From contig JANTQA010000019.1 in the NCBI GenBank assembly GCA_027625915.1, positions 377,001-441,000 of the forward strand: a DNA stretch of 64,000 bases, written 5' to 3'. The notes beneath the pieces are model-generated. The model made no database searches and was not told where the DNA came from. It was given only the letters and a program-made list of their open reading frames with translations. This document shows positions 36,482 through 47,492 of the stretch, piece by piece. The position numbers and the translations under genes are program-made. This DNA is from Anaeramoeba flamelloides. Taxonomy: Eukaryota > Metamonada > Anaeramoebidae. Position 1 is the stretch's first letter, and each line of letters begins with the position of its first letter.

Positions 36482-37396
36482 TTATTTTTCTTCAATTATC
36501 ATTTCCTTTTCTTTTTCCTTCTCGGTTGGTTTTTCTTTTTCTTCCTGTAAATTAATGCTTCGTTCTTTTTCTTTTTCTTTTTCTTTTTCTTTTTCTTTTT
36601 CTTTTTCATTTTTAATACCTTTTTCTTTTTCAATTTTTCTTCTCGTTTCATTTTCTTTTTCGTTTTCATTTTCTATTTCCATTTCATTTTTCTTACTAGT
36701 TCTTTTTTTTCTTTGTTTTTTTTGAAAATCTGACCAATGGAAACCCAAATACAAAGGTTTGCCGATGAATTGTTTATCAGCAATTTTTGGTAATTTCTCA
36801 AAATCAAAAGAGGCATAGAGATTTTTTTTTTTAGCTGCAACACCAACCCTTGCTGAAGAAATTAATTGTAAGGGTGTAATTTTCTGACTAATGTTGACAA
36901 TAGTTAAAATAAATCTTGCATGGAAGTGAATTGGATCACCGGGGTAAACAAGAAAATCTCCACCAAATTTGTTTCCGCTTGTCAAATAATAACCCTTTTT
37001 CCAGACATCTTGAAAGACTGCAAATTTAGTAAATGTAGAGGTTGACATTGGAGAAAAGTAAGACACCAATTCCTCATTTGTAAGTAATTGAGAATTGATC
37101 AGATAATCATTCTTCTTTGTGGTGTTCTTCGTTTCATAATTTGGCGGGAAGAGTTGTGAACTTACCTTATAAAAGGTTAACAAATCGTTGTAATAACACA
37201 ACAAAGCTTCTTCGTGTGATAAGACGAGTGGAAGTGTCCAATGTTCAAGTTGCGCTTCAAGTTGTTGAGAAGTTCCAATTAAATAGCCCACAATGTGTTG
37301 CTTTTTACGCAACCAAAGAATCGTTTCACTGTCCCAGACAAAAAAGTGTTTATCGTACAAATAACAACATTTTTTTAATGACTGTTCCATAAACAA
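36482..37396 (-). CDS. TSEN34: tRNA-splicing endonuclease subunit Sen34
   Basis: Intronless, 304 residues, minus strand. The C-terminal nuclease fold is clear: GYYLTSGNKFGGDFLVYPGD (about 135-154), HFHARFIL, then SSARVGVAAKKKNLYASF, and the closing YLGFHWSDFQ. By alignment with the family the catalytic triad is Tyr151, His159 and Lys190, all present. In eukaryotes this subunit cuts pre-tRNA at the 3' splice site inside the TSEN heterotetramer (Sen2, Sen15, Sen34, Sen54). The N-terminal 120 residues match the usual smaller N domain. After the domain there is an unusual tail of about 75 residues made of K/E repeats. The start may be Met1 or Met3. Divergent neighbour of the ChAPs gene across about 1 kb. 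Confidence 0.92.
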   Translation of the reverse strand: MFMEQSLKKCCYLYDKHFFVWDSETILWLRKKQHIVGYLIGTSQQLEAQLEHWTLPLVLSHEEALLCYYNDLLTFYKVSSQLFPPNYETKNTTKKNDYLINSQLLTNEELVSYFSPMSTSTFTKFAVFQDVWKKGYYLTSGNKFGGDFLVYPGDPIHFHARFILTIVNISQKITPLQLISSARVGVAAKKKNLYASFDFEKLPKIADKQFIGKPLYLGFHWSDFQKKQRKKRTSKKNEMEIENENEKENETRRKIEKEKGIKNEKEKEKEKEKEKEKERSINLQEEKEKPTEKEKEKEMIIEEK

Positions 37397-38423
37397 ACAA
37401 AGAAATTAAAGTCAAGGGTAAAGAATTCTTTAAGAATGTAGATAGGGATGAGTAATGATTAGACAAAAAAATGAAGTTGTTTTTTTACAGAAGAATTTTA
37501 TCTTGAATTAGTTTTTAATTCGAAAAAAAAAGACTCAAAACACAATTAAATCATCAAGTATAATCTCAATATAAGATCAAAAATATGATTTATAGAAGTG
37601 AAATAAAAATTATTCTGATAAACCCTCAAAAATGTGCAAATATTTTTTATCACGAATCTAGTTTTGTTCAATTATTTTCAATACCATACCATTTTGTAAA
37701 AATACCAAAAAAACTTCAGAAAACGTTTATTTGAAAGAAATGTTTGGGAAACTTAATTCATAATTATTTTCCAGATACTACTTCAATACTGGTTCTGTAA
37801 ATTTATCTAAAACCGACTATTAGTAGATTTTTTGAAGATTCTTTTTGAAAATATCAAACACAGCAAAAGAGATACATTTTCTGAGTCCCAGATTAAATTT
37901 TTATTAGGTTCTCAAGTCTATAATGTTACAAAGTAGAGATGAGAAAGAAAGTAATTAAATTTTCAATTATCCAAATTAGATTTGAATTTGAAAAAAGCCT
38001 TTTCATTTTTTTACCGTTTTTTAAATTTATTTTTTATTTTTCTTCTTTTTACTTTTTTTTTTTAATCTATCAGACTTCCAGTGTTTGTTGAAAAGAATTT
38101 GGTGTAAACAAATTAAACTCAAGTGTTTTTAGAAAAAGAAATCACCAATTCCTCAACTAAACAATAGTTAAAACAAAAAAAATAATTGAATAAAATAAAA
38201 AAAAAATTTTTTTTGTAATTGTTCTCTCAAACAAACAAAACAAACAACACCAAACAAAACACTCAACAAAAAAAATAATAATAATCTCAGTGGTCTTCCA
38301 AAAAAGAGAAAGTAAAAAAAAAAACCACCAAAAAGAGAATTTACCAAAGGCTTTCTTTCCAAACAAAGAACAAAAACAAAAAAACAAAAAACAGCAACAA
38401 AATAACCAAAAATTCCAAAATCA
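37397..38423. promoter_or_regulatory. Shared upstream region of TSEN34 and the ChAPs gene
   Basis: A 1.03-kb gap between divergent start codons. The last 200 bases before the ChAPs start switch to A/C-rich sequence (AACAAAACAAACAACACC-type), typical of 5' leaders in AT-rich amoebae. No defined promoter element is recognised. Confidence 0.35.
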
Positions 38424-40604
38424 ATGGCTGACAGTATTTCTGAGTTATATGAGTGTGTCGAAGTTTCACTAAGTGAATCAATTCTTACCCGCCAAACACA
38501 ACTAAACCATCGATCAGGAACATTTGAGGTCCCAGATTTAGTGCATCTCGTTAAGGAGCATGTCACGAAGCAAAATGAGCTAACCTTACAAGGGTTTTAT
38601 CACCACACGTGTGGTGTAGATTTTTCATTGGGCGTAAGTGCTGTTGCTGCATATTTTGGATCACTCTTGTCTCGACAAGAAAAAAAGCAAGGCTTTTTAG
38701 ATCGGACCTCTTGGAGGATCATATCTGGGACGTTTTGTTCATATGATCCGTTCAACAGAAGGGACTTGAGGGTGGAATTTTCGTTGCCGGGCAATTTCCG
38801 GATGTATTGGCTGGGCCTGGACGGGAGAGAGATTGAAATAACAACTGAAAAGCAATTGAAAAAGGCGTGGGAGTGCTTGTATGTTGCGTCCTTTGTGCGG
38901 TCTTCCTGTATGATCCCTGCCTTTAAAGAGTTTCGCTCGTTGGTTGTCTTGAATGATCTAGTCACAAATCATCGTACAAGATTACTCCGAGACGAATCGG
39001 CTGCACTTCGTGCAGTTAGACATGTTTACAAGCAATACAATCTCACAAAGCTATGGAGAAGATACGACAACGAAATACCCTCTCAGGCGATCAATTTTTT
39101 GACATTTGCGATCACAAAATATTTTTTTGCGGATCGCAGGTACGATCAGTGCGCGAAATTCTTTTGGCCCTTATTGACAAAAAGCTCTGAATTTGCTGTG
39201 CCAATAGCTAAATCTTGGATTAAGGCCGGTCGGCCAGCCCAAGCAGTTTCTCTCTGTGAAACCGCGATCAGGGCAGCAATTAATAAAATAAATGGTGAAA
39301 GTAATGATTACAAACAAAAATTGTTCTATAGGAATAGAATTATTGAAAATTTTCAATCAAAACAAAACCAAAACCACAAAAATAAAAAAAAAAAAACTAA
39401 AATTCTAAAGCAAAAAAAAAAAAATTCTCCAAAAATTAATACAGGAAAAGGGAAAGGAAAAGGAAAAGGAAAAGAAAAAGGAAAAGAAAAAGGAAAAGAA
39501 AAAGAAAAAGGAAAAGAAAAAGGAAAAGGAAAGGTAAATGAAAATAAACCAAAAGAAAAAGAAAAAGAAAAAAAACAAAGAATTGAAAATAAAAATGAAA
39601 ATGAAAAAAAATTTGAAATTGAAAAAGAAATCGAAAATGAAAAAGAAAAACAACAAAGCATTACTTTACAGGAAGAAAAAGAAAAAGAAAAAGAAAAAGA
39701 AAGTGAAAAGGAAAAGGAAAAAGTTGATCGAATTACTGAAAAGAAATTATTTAAAAAATATAAAAATTCAATTACAGTATCTATACCATTGTTTAGACAA
39801 TGGGTTAAGGCAATGCTAAGCGTAGGGAAAATTGGTGAAAGTATTGAGATCGCTACTTCGTTATCAGAGGCGCTTCCTTTTGACATCCGTACTTTTTTAT
39901 TACTTTCAAAAATTCATATCAAAGATAAGAATTACAATAGAGTACTTGCAATCTTAAATAATTTACCATGTAATGATGAAAATGAATTAGATGAAATTGA
40001 AAAAAATTGTTCAACAAATGTATCGAATCAATTAGGTAATACTAATACCAATGATAATAATAATAATAATAATCCAAATACAAGCGGCAATGATGATAAT
40101 AATTTCTTAAGCAATGATAATGGTGGTAAAAGAAATAATAGAAAGAATAATAATCAAAAAAAAAAACAAAAGAGAACTATTTCGCTTTCTTCAATGTGTC
40201 CCAACCCCTTACGTATCACTCAACCAATACACGTTTCATTTTCTTCGCCATATTCTCAAACAGAAGAAAATTATAAAAAAACAAAAACTCATTCCTCAAT
40301 ATTCGGTAACCTACCAGGTGAATTTATTAAAGATAAAACAAACTTTAAAATTTTTAAAATTTTATGTAAATTATATTCTCTTATTGGTTGGAAAGCATTG
40401 CTCCAAGTTAGAAGTGAAGTTTTTGAATTTTTAGAATTTGATTCCACCGAAAAAAAGAAATTAAATAAACCCAAATGGTTTGGTCATAAAATTAATAAGT
40501 TTGATTTATTTAATCAAAAATTCATTAATGAAAATAATTTATCAGATCAATTATCAAAGTCTACTGAAAATGAAATATTTATTAAAGATGAAGATTTAAC
40601 AGAT

Positions 40605-40645
<41 letters not shown>

Positions 40646-40646
40646 G

Positions 40647-40717
<71 letters not shown>

Positions 40718-41990
40718 GAATAATAATAATAATAATAAGAATAATAAGAACAAAAGTGACGTTAATAAAAATGAAAAATATTATAAAATAAATGAAGGGA
40801 ATTATTTTGATTTAATGTTTGAAAATATTGGCCTATCATTTAAAAAAGCAATATTTAATAATCAATCATTTTCTTTTAAACTTGATCAAAATTTTGATCC
40901 AAAACTAAATAATCGATTATATAAGAATAATAATAAAAATATGAACAGGAATAAGAATCAAAACATGAACAGGAATAAGAATAAAAACACATATAATAAG
41001 AAGAAGAATAATGATGATGATAAAGAAAAAAACACTGGTAATAATTCAAAAAAAAAAATACTAATAAAAAGGAAAAGAAAAAAACATTTTAACAAAGGTT
41101 ACTTAGCATGTTCGGAGGATGAAAATCTCCAACAAGATTCAAATAATGAACAGGTTTATGAATGGGAACTCGAAGAAAGATGGTTTGAAATGAGCGGGTC
41201 AGAGATTGAAGATTTCCAACAAAAATCCCAAAAAAATGGACAAACCAGTCAACAGGAACAATGGGAAAAAGTGCTTAGTGATCAACTTGAAGAAGAATTT
41301 TCAGGCTCGTTAGTTATAACAACCCCAAAGGTAAAAAATCGAATTAATAGATTAAAAAATGAGAATAATTCCAACAAAAACAAAAGTACTAGAAAAAAAA
41401 AATTGTTTTTTAAAGAACGGAAGATTGCTCCGTTTTGTAAATTATTTTTAGTCGACCAATTCTCTTATGAAAAGTGGTTTGACAATTTGTTTAATTTTTT
41501 ATATAAAGAAGTGAAAATCTATACCGAAATTAAATATGAGCAAGAAAATAATCGATATATTAACGAGAATCGTATATATAGAAAAACAGTAGATTGGGAA
41601 CGATATGGCGATCTTTGCATACGATTGAATCAAAAAAAGGACGCAATATATGGCTATTATTGCGCAATCAAATCTTCCAGAAAATTTGGTACCTTATCGT
41701 TTTACGTTTGTTTAAAATTATTAAAAATTTTTTCAAAGGAAGGTTCGATATTAAAAGTTTTCCAAATTTCGAATTTCCTTTTGAAATCGGAAAAAGTTTT
41801 TTTTAAAAACTGTGAACAAATTTTTATGATGCGAAGAGTTTTTAAATCTTCCATTTTTGAATTAATAAGAAGAAGAGGGCTAAAAGTGGTCAAAAAATTT
41901 TATTTGAAATATAAACACGAAATTTCAAATGATATTTTACAATTAATTGAAGCTGGTATAATATTAAAAGTTTATGGTTACGACAGATAG
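38424..41990 (+). CDS. ChAPs-family (Bch1/Bud7/Chs6-type) exomer protein
   Basis: Single 1188-codon frame without introns. Matching blocks to fungal ChAPs in order: ISELYECVEVSLSESI and VPDLVHLVKE at the N-terminus; HHTCGVDFSLGVSAVAAYFG and SLPGNFRMYWL (residues about 60-140); TPR-like repeats (about 225-300 and 460-510, IRTFLLLSKIHIKDKNYNRV); GWKALLQVRSEVFEF (about 655); and WFDNLFNFLYKEVKIYTE ... VDWERYGDLCIRLNQ near the C-terminus. In fungi ChAPs bind Arf1 and Chs5 to form exomer, which sorts cargo at the trans-Golgi. Lys/Glu repeats (about 340-437), an Asn run (about 728-777) and Asn/Lys-rich stretches to about 890 inflate the protein between conserved blocks. ATG follows an A-rich leader. 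Confidence 0.82.
39440..39735 (+). repeat. KEKE-encoding purine repeat in the ChAPs gene
   Basis: A run of almost pure purine on the coding strand, made of AAAGAAAAGG-like units encoding KEKGKEKE. It is in frame, so the protein is not broken. Confidence 0.9.
40606..40755 (+). repeat. (AAC)n/(AAT)n run encoding poly-Asn
   Basis: About 40 Asn codons, almost all AAC, with few AAG interruptions, followed by AAT-coded Asn. Elsewhere the gene prefers AAT for Asn, so the AAC block is a young trinucleotide expansion. Confidence 0.9.
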
Positions 41991-42250
41991 ACGATTTATT
42001 AATTTTTTTTATTTTTTTTTTTTATTTTATTTTATAATATTTATTTATTTTTTGAAAATTATATTTATAATCATTTATTTTGGAATATTAAAAAAAATAT
42101 TTTTCTTCATTTTCGGTACAATAATAATATATGTATATACAATTCATAATAGTTTACAATAAAATTATTTTATCTATTATAATATTTTTTTATTTAAAGT
42201 CCTTGATTAAAATATGTTTTTTTATTATAATTAATCCATTTTGATGCTAA
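41991..42250. other. T-rich 3' flank of the ChAPs gene
   Basis: T-rich run right after the stop codon, probably the 3' untranslated region; no gene seen. Confidence 0.4.
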
Positions 42251-42900
42251 AGTGGCACAGTTGATGTAGGTGAGTTACATGTGTTTAAAAGGACTTGAAT
42301 GGATATTAGAGGAAAATTTGGAATTTGTTTTGGGAATTTGAAAATAGATTATATTTTTGCACATTTTGATTTTTTCTTTTTTTCAATACATATTATTGGG
42401 TATCTTATTAAATTTCAAATTTGGTCAAATTTCAAAATTGGCCAAATTGAATTTTTTCGTCATTGTGAAGAGTTTATTGATTATTTTCATTGTTATGAAA
42501 GTTTTTCAATGATTTTTAATGATTGTGAGAGGAAAATTCAAAAAGATTATTTTGTGATTAGTAGTATTTTATTACTTAAATTGCAGAAAATCCAAAATTG
42601 TTAAAATCATCATTAAACAAATATTTTTAAAAATTTGAGCAAAATTCATTTTATACTATAAAGTTAAGTGGTAAATTTTTACCCTTAAAATACGAGAAAT
42701 AAAACGAATTCCTCAATTAATTATTTTTATTTTCAAAATCTACCCCCAAAAATTTCTATCATACCATAGTAACTACCTAAATCCACCCGAATATACTCTA
42801 ACCTATCATAACATACCCAAACCTTTTTAGGCATACCCTGAAACACTTGAAGCTACTGGAAAGGGGTAATTTAAATATATTAAAGTCAATATATTTCAAT
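42250..42900 (+). repeat. Dispersed repeat with conserved open stretch
   Basis: Inverted copy at 53720-54300. Both copies keep an open stretch reading NFKIGQIE(F/I)F, then EEF(I/L)DY, ES, and QKDYF(V/A)I. Next to it is an A/C-rich tract (G/T-rich on the other strand) with CTAACC-like units. Possibly the worn product of a transposon gene. Confidence 0.55.
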
Positions 42901-43039
42901 CGAATTAACATTTTTTAAAAAATGCAAATTTGCCAAAAATTTGAAAAGCAATAATTTCCTTCGAAATTGTTTTGTAAATTTTTTTTGTAGTACAAGAGCT
43001 ATATTTACTTATCAAAATATGTTATTCTGATTTTATTTA

Positions 43040-43400
43040 AATAGTAAAACTAATTTTAGAGAAATTATATCTTTTTCTATTGTGATTTTATTTGATCTTT
43101 TATTGAAAATCAAAACTAACATTGTTGTTTTTCTCAATATTTCCCAAAGAATTTAAGTTTTCCAATTTTTAACAAAATCTATTGATTTTTTAGTTTCTAT
43201 CCAGAAAAGATATCAACAATTTTTTGATATGTATTATTCTGCTAATTTCTGATTTTTTAGTATTTCAAAGATCAATTAAAAAATAATTGATATTTAAAAA
43301 AATAATTGATATTTAAAAAAAATCTTGAAAATATTTAACAGAAACAGATTTTATTTTTATTTTTACAGAAATAAAATTTTGTTTGTTGCAGAGAATTCAA
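43040..43400 (+). repeat. Dispersed repeat, partner at 32.87-33.12 kb
   Basis: Shares AACATTGTTGTTTTTCT, AAAGAATTTAAGTTTTCCAA and TGTATTATTCTGCTAATTTC with 32920-33060. Confidence 0.55.
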
Positions 43401-43807
43401 AAAAAAAATAAAAGAATTAGATAAATAACTACAAAAAACTATGTTTCAAAAAGTTATACACATTTAATTTGAAAATTCAGCCGTTTCAAACTTTTAAATA
43501 GAGAGTGAATCTCATTAGTGGTTTACGAGCATTTTCTTTCTTTTAATAATAAATATTTGTAACATTTTGTTAATTTTTTAAAATAGGTATTGACAGGAAA
43601 ATAATCAAAAAAATAATGAAAAGTTTAAAAATAATTTGTTGAGTGAAGATAATAATTATTATTATACAAAACATTTGTTTCAGTAAAATTATATAGAAAA
43701 TTTATTGTATAATGATTGGGGAAAAAATTACAGGGACGATAATACCTCTTATTTTAATTACAATATGAAATTGAAATTCATAGAGACACAATAAACCTTT
43801 TCTATTA

Positions 43808-44006
43808 CGGCCAGTTCCACTTTTAAGGCTCAAACTATCAACAAAATTTAAGGCACAATAAAAATCTCAAATTAAGGCACAAAATTCAGATTCTAGGAAA
43901 ATAAATTATAAATAAAAAAAATTAAAAATTTTGAGCCTTAATTTGAGATTTTTTTTGTAACTTAAATTTCCGTTGATAGTTTTTGCCTTAAAAGTGGAAC
44001 TGACTG
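43808..44006. mobile_element. Tc1/mariner-like palindromic MITE
   Basis: TA-flanked, with ends CGGCCAGTTCCACTTTTAAG and AAAAGTGGAACTGACTG. Same family as 8359-8555. Confidence 0.85.
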
Positions 44007-44084
44007 TATTAAAATCCACCATGTTAGTGTACACAATATATAAAGATATACAATAAACAGATAAACATTATTCACATTTACACA

Positions 44085-44150
44085 AGTGTGAATATGAATG
44101 TTGTAAAAAATAGAGTTTTTTTGATTTTCTCAAATAATTGTGATTTTCAC
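44085..44150 (+). repeat. Piece of the 10.5-11.1 kb palindromic repeat
   Basis: Contains GTGTGAATATGAATGTTGTA and AAAATAGAGTTTTTTTGAT, matching 10568-10610. It lies between two MITEs. Confidence 0.5.
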
Positions 44151-44180
44151 ACCGTTACCAAAGTTTTGATTATGGATATA

Positions 44181-44378
44181 CAGTCAGTTCCACTTTTAAG
44201 GCACTAACGTTCAACGAAATTTAAGGCACAATAAAAATCTCAAATTAAGGAACAATATTTTGTATTCTAGTAAAATATATAGTAAAAAAAAATATTTACA
44301 AATTTTGTGCCTTAATTTGAGATTTTTTTGTTCCTTAAATTTCGCTGAAAGTTGGTGCCTTAAAAGTGAAACTGACTG
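44181..44378. mobile_element. Tc1/mariner-like palindromic MITE
   Basis: TA-flanked, with ends CAGTCAGTTCCACTTTTAAG and AAAAGTGAAACTGACTG. The arms are well kept, so this is one of the younger copies. Confidence 0.88.
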
Positions 44379-46160
44379 TAATCAAAAAATTTTTTCAAAG
44401 AATACTACAAAATAATTTTTTTTTGAATAGAATAAAAAACCCAAAGATCTTTTTCTAATCAATGAGAATTGATATATTGAGAGATATAATTCACTCTCAT
44501 TATAAAACGTTATTTTGTAAATTTTTAGCCAAAGCTTATGTTGAATTTTATTGGTATAAAATTTCAGCTGATTAATTTTTTTTTCTATTCTGGAAATATT
44601 GTTTCATCTAGGATTCTTGGTTAGCCGATAATAAACCTCACAAAAAAGAACCAGTTAAATAAATAAAAGTTCACCAATTACAAGAGATGATTTTAAGGCT
44701 ATTGGCTAAAGGTAAAAATTAAAAATTAAGTGAAAATTTTGGGATCATTTCTTTTTCAAAAAACTTGAAAAATTTTGAAATCATTTTTGCACATTTCGAT
44801 AGATACAAAACAGTTTTTCAGAAAAATCTTTATCTTTTTTTCTTTGTTTTTTTTTCGATCAAATAGAAAGATTTTCTGGTTTTAGATTTTGGTAACAAGT
44901 TTGTATAAATTTGATTGGGTTAGTTCAAAAATAGATGAATGAAGTTGGAGTATTGTGGAACGATGATTTGGTAAAAAGTACTATTGTAAATACTGTTTAA
45001 TTTGGAAAAGAAAGTTTTACTTTACTGTATTTTTAATAAACAATAGAATAAATTTCAAAAACAACAATTAAAAACAAAAAAACACTCTTTAAAAAAAAAA
45101 AAAAAACAACAATTGAAAACAAAAACAATACAAACATTTTTCAAAAACACAAATTAAAAACCAAAAAATTCCAAAACAACAATAAAAACTTGAAAAAAAA
45201 TATTTATTGAAGTCAACACTGATTATTGAACAAACTGTAGTCAATTTTTTGAACAAATTTTTCATAATTGATCAATCAAAGAAAAACTCATACTAAAAGA
45301 TAGTATTAAAAAAATTGTTATTGTGGCGAATACTTCTTTTTGTCTTTATTTTTTCATTTATTCTTTTTTTCATTGATCTTACTTTGAATTTTCAGTTAAG
45401 GTTCTCAATTAAAAACGGGGTTGAACTTTTTTTCTTGATTTCACTTTTTTTCCACAATGGTTAATTATAAATGATATAGTCAATATAATTTATCTCATCA
45501 AAGTTCCCAATTCTAAAAGGCAAATTAACAATTTAAGGAGGTTTAATGAATTATAATTTCGAAATGTTGTAATGGTTTCTAAGATCTTTTTTTGGAAATC
45601 GAAATGAAAATTTTATTTCATTTTCCAAAATGAATATTACTGCTACAATAAAATTACCAAAAGTAAAAATTTGTCTCAGACTGAACTCAGGAATTTTAAT
45701 TTATTGTCAAAAAAATATCATTTCTAAACGATTTTGTAAAGATCTTTGGATTTTCTTCAACTTATTAAGAGAAAAACATTTTGAATGTGAACTAAAAATT
45801 TTCATTTTTTAATGGGAAAATAATATTATTTTCAATTTTTTTCACAATGGTAATTTCAATTTTTGAATTTGCAAATTCAAATATTTTCTCACATACTTAC
45901 ATGATAATAAAAATAATAACAAAAGCAAAAAGTTAATTTTGTTTTGTTTCTGAAATAGTTTTAACACTTTTCATTAAAACCCAAAAAATAAAAAATATTA
46001 ATTACAACGAATAAAGAGTAATTCCAATTATAGGATATTCAATTTTATTGAAAATTCGTTTTCTATGAATGGCTTTGCTTGATTAAAGTGTACAAAAGCG
46101 TTTCAAATTTAATACAAATAAAAATTTGTTTTATTCTTCTTCTGTCTTTGAAAAATAAAA
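44379..46160. other. No recognisable gene
   Basis: AT-rich with an A/C-rich patch at 45050-45200. A 60-codon frame at 45630-45812 (MNITATIKLPKVK) has no recognised feature and may be chance. Confidence 0.45.
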
Positions 46161-46167
46161 AATTTGT

Positions 46168-46383
46168 CTAAACCTTTCTCATTAATAAATATATACTCAT
46201 GTCAAGCTCAATTTCTTGTAAATTTCTCGTGTCGCCACACAACTCCATTAATAATCCGCCAAACGAAACATAAATAGAAACTTTGGAAGTCATTTTTGGA
46301 TCCTCTTGATATTTATAAACTTTACCATGCATAACATATTCAAAATTGTCTGCTAAGGATGCGGTACGGCTTTGATCAAAAAC
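46168..46383 (-). CDS. RPB8: RPB8 exon 3
   Basis: 216 nt from acceptor ATCTTAG to TAG stop. Confidence 0.92.
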   Translation of the reverse strand, partial: VFDQSRTASLADNFEYVMHGKVYKYQEDPKMTSKVSIYVSFGGLLMELCGDTRNLQEIELDMSIYLLMRKV

Positions 46384-46831
46384 CTAAGATTGTTTTCGTG
46401 CGAGTAATGTAGAACATCAAAAAGATTGCAATTAAAAAAAAAAAAAAAAAAGCAAATATAAGCAGATAAAGGAAGGTGGTGTTGTTTGTTGTTTATTCTT
46501 ACTCCTTCATCTTTTTTCCCATCAAAAGAGAGTGTTTTGGAAAGTGCAATTGTAAATTTGTCTTCGAGTAGAATGGGATAAATTGCTGTGTTAACATCTA
46601 ATGCAATTTCGATGTCATAATTTTCACTTGTAAAATTTATACGTGTAACTTTTGTATTTAATTTTTGTTTTTTTTGTGTTTTGTTTTGTTGTAAAAAGAA
46701 ATAATAGTTTGTATTTAACGATATTTCTTTTCTGTTGAAGAAATTTGTTGTGCAAAATTGAACAAACCTTTGTCGAAAACTTTTTCTTCAAAGTTTTTTA
46801 TGTTAAAGATGTCATCAAAAAGTAAAGTCAT
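46168..46831 (-). CDS. RPB8: RNA polymerase I/II/III shared subunit RPB8 (three exons)
   Basis: Exons at 46768-46831, 46503-46648 and 46168-46383; the two introns are both 119 nt with GT-AG ends, and the joined frame is 426 nt (141 residues; human 150, yeast 146). The protein starts MTLLFDDIFNIKNFEEKVFD and continues VTRINFTSENYDIEIALDVN, IYPILLEDKF, then DNFEYVMHGKVYKY, YVSFGGLLMELCGD and ends YLLMRKV. These match the RPB8 OB-fold blocks closely, including the SENFD, LDVNSQIYPL and FEYVMYGKVY signatures of the family. Essential core subunit of all three nuclear RNA polymerases. Confidence 0.93.
46503..46648 (-). CDS. RPB8: RPB8 exon 2
   Basis: 146 nt between acceptor ACAAAAG and donor GGA/GTAAGA; ends in phase 0. 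Confidence 0.9.
46768..46831 (-). CDS. RPB8: RPB8 exon 1
   Basis: 64 nt from ATG to donor AAAG/GTTTGT; ends in phase 1. Confidence 0.88.
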
Positions 46832-47419
46832 TTCAAATAAAAATTCGTAATCTAGTAACCAAATAAAAAAAAATGAAAATGATTTTGTTTTTTAAGGAAG
46901 AATGATCATTTTTCAAATGACTCTGAGTGTAGAAGTCTTGTCATTGTATTGTTTTGTTATTGTTCCTTTTGTATTTGTTTAAATACAGATAAATCCAAAA
47001 AAAAAGTGAAAATTTTTTATTCCATTTTCCATTTTTGTAAATCTTATCTATTCAACTTTCTTAACAGATCTTTCAAGAGAAGGGATATTTTGAAGATCAA
47101 CACATTTATAAAGTTTGTTAACATTTAATAAAATAAGATGCTTTATTAAAATTTCAAGATGATGGATAAAATTTTTGAAATTGAAATTGAAGTAAAAATT
47201 TTTGTTAATTTATTTGAATGTTAAAGAAGAAGATGAGAATTTTGAATAAGATACTCAATAAATAGGTTGAGATCGTTGTTTAATTGTTACCCATTTTATA
47301 TTCAAAATAATTTTGTCATTATTTCACTTTTTGAATTCGGAGGTTGATTTTGAGAATACATTTTTTTGTAGCTGCTAGAGTTAAAATATAATCTCAAATT
47401 AGTAGATTTCAATATCTTT
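46832..47419. other. Gap between RPB8 and tRNA-iMet
   Basis: Upstream region of RPB8; no gene seen. An antisense open frame over the tRNA is a by-product. Confidence 0.45.
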
Positions 47420-47492
47420 AGCATTGTGGCGCAGAGGAAGCGTGTCAGGCTCATAACCTGAAGGTCGGACGGATCGATACCTCCCAATGCTA
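47420..47492 (+). tRNA. Initiator tRNA-Met (CAT)
   Basis: Acceptor AGCATTG/CAATGCT with the A1-T72 pair typical of eukaryotic initiators. D arm GCGC-AGAGGAA-GCGT, anticodon stem TCAGG/CCTGA with loop CTCATAA (CAT), variable AGGTC, and T loop ATCGATA starting with A instead of TT, again an initiator feature. The T stem fits only with one bulged base: GGA-C-GG against CCTCC. T-run terminator follows. No intron. Confidence 0.9.

Noticed and set aside
36462-36725. Plus-strand SFSFSF frame opposite the TSEN34 tail
   Set aside because: Antisense shadow of the K/E repeat.
39353-39886. Minus-strand FSFPFSF frame opposite the ChAPs gene
   Set aside because: Antisense shadow of the KEKE repeat in a strongly conserved plus-strand gene.
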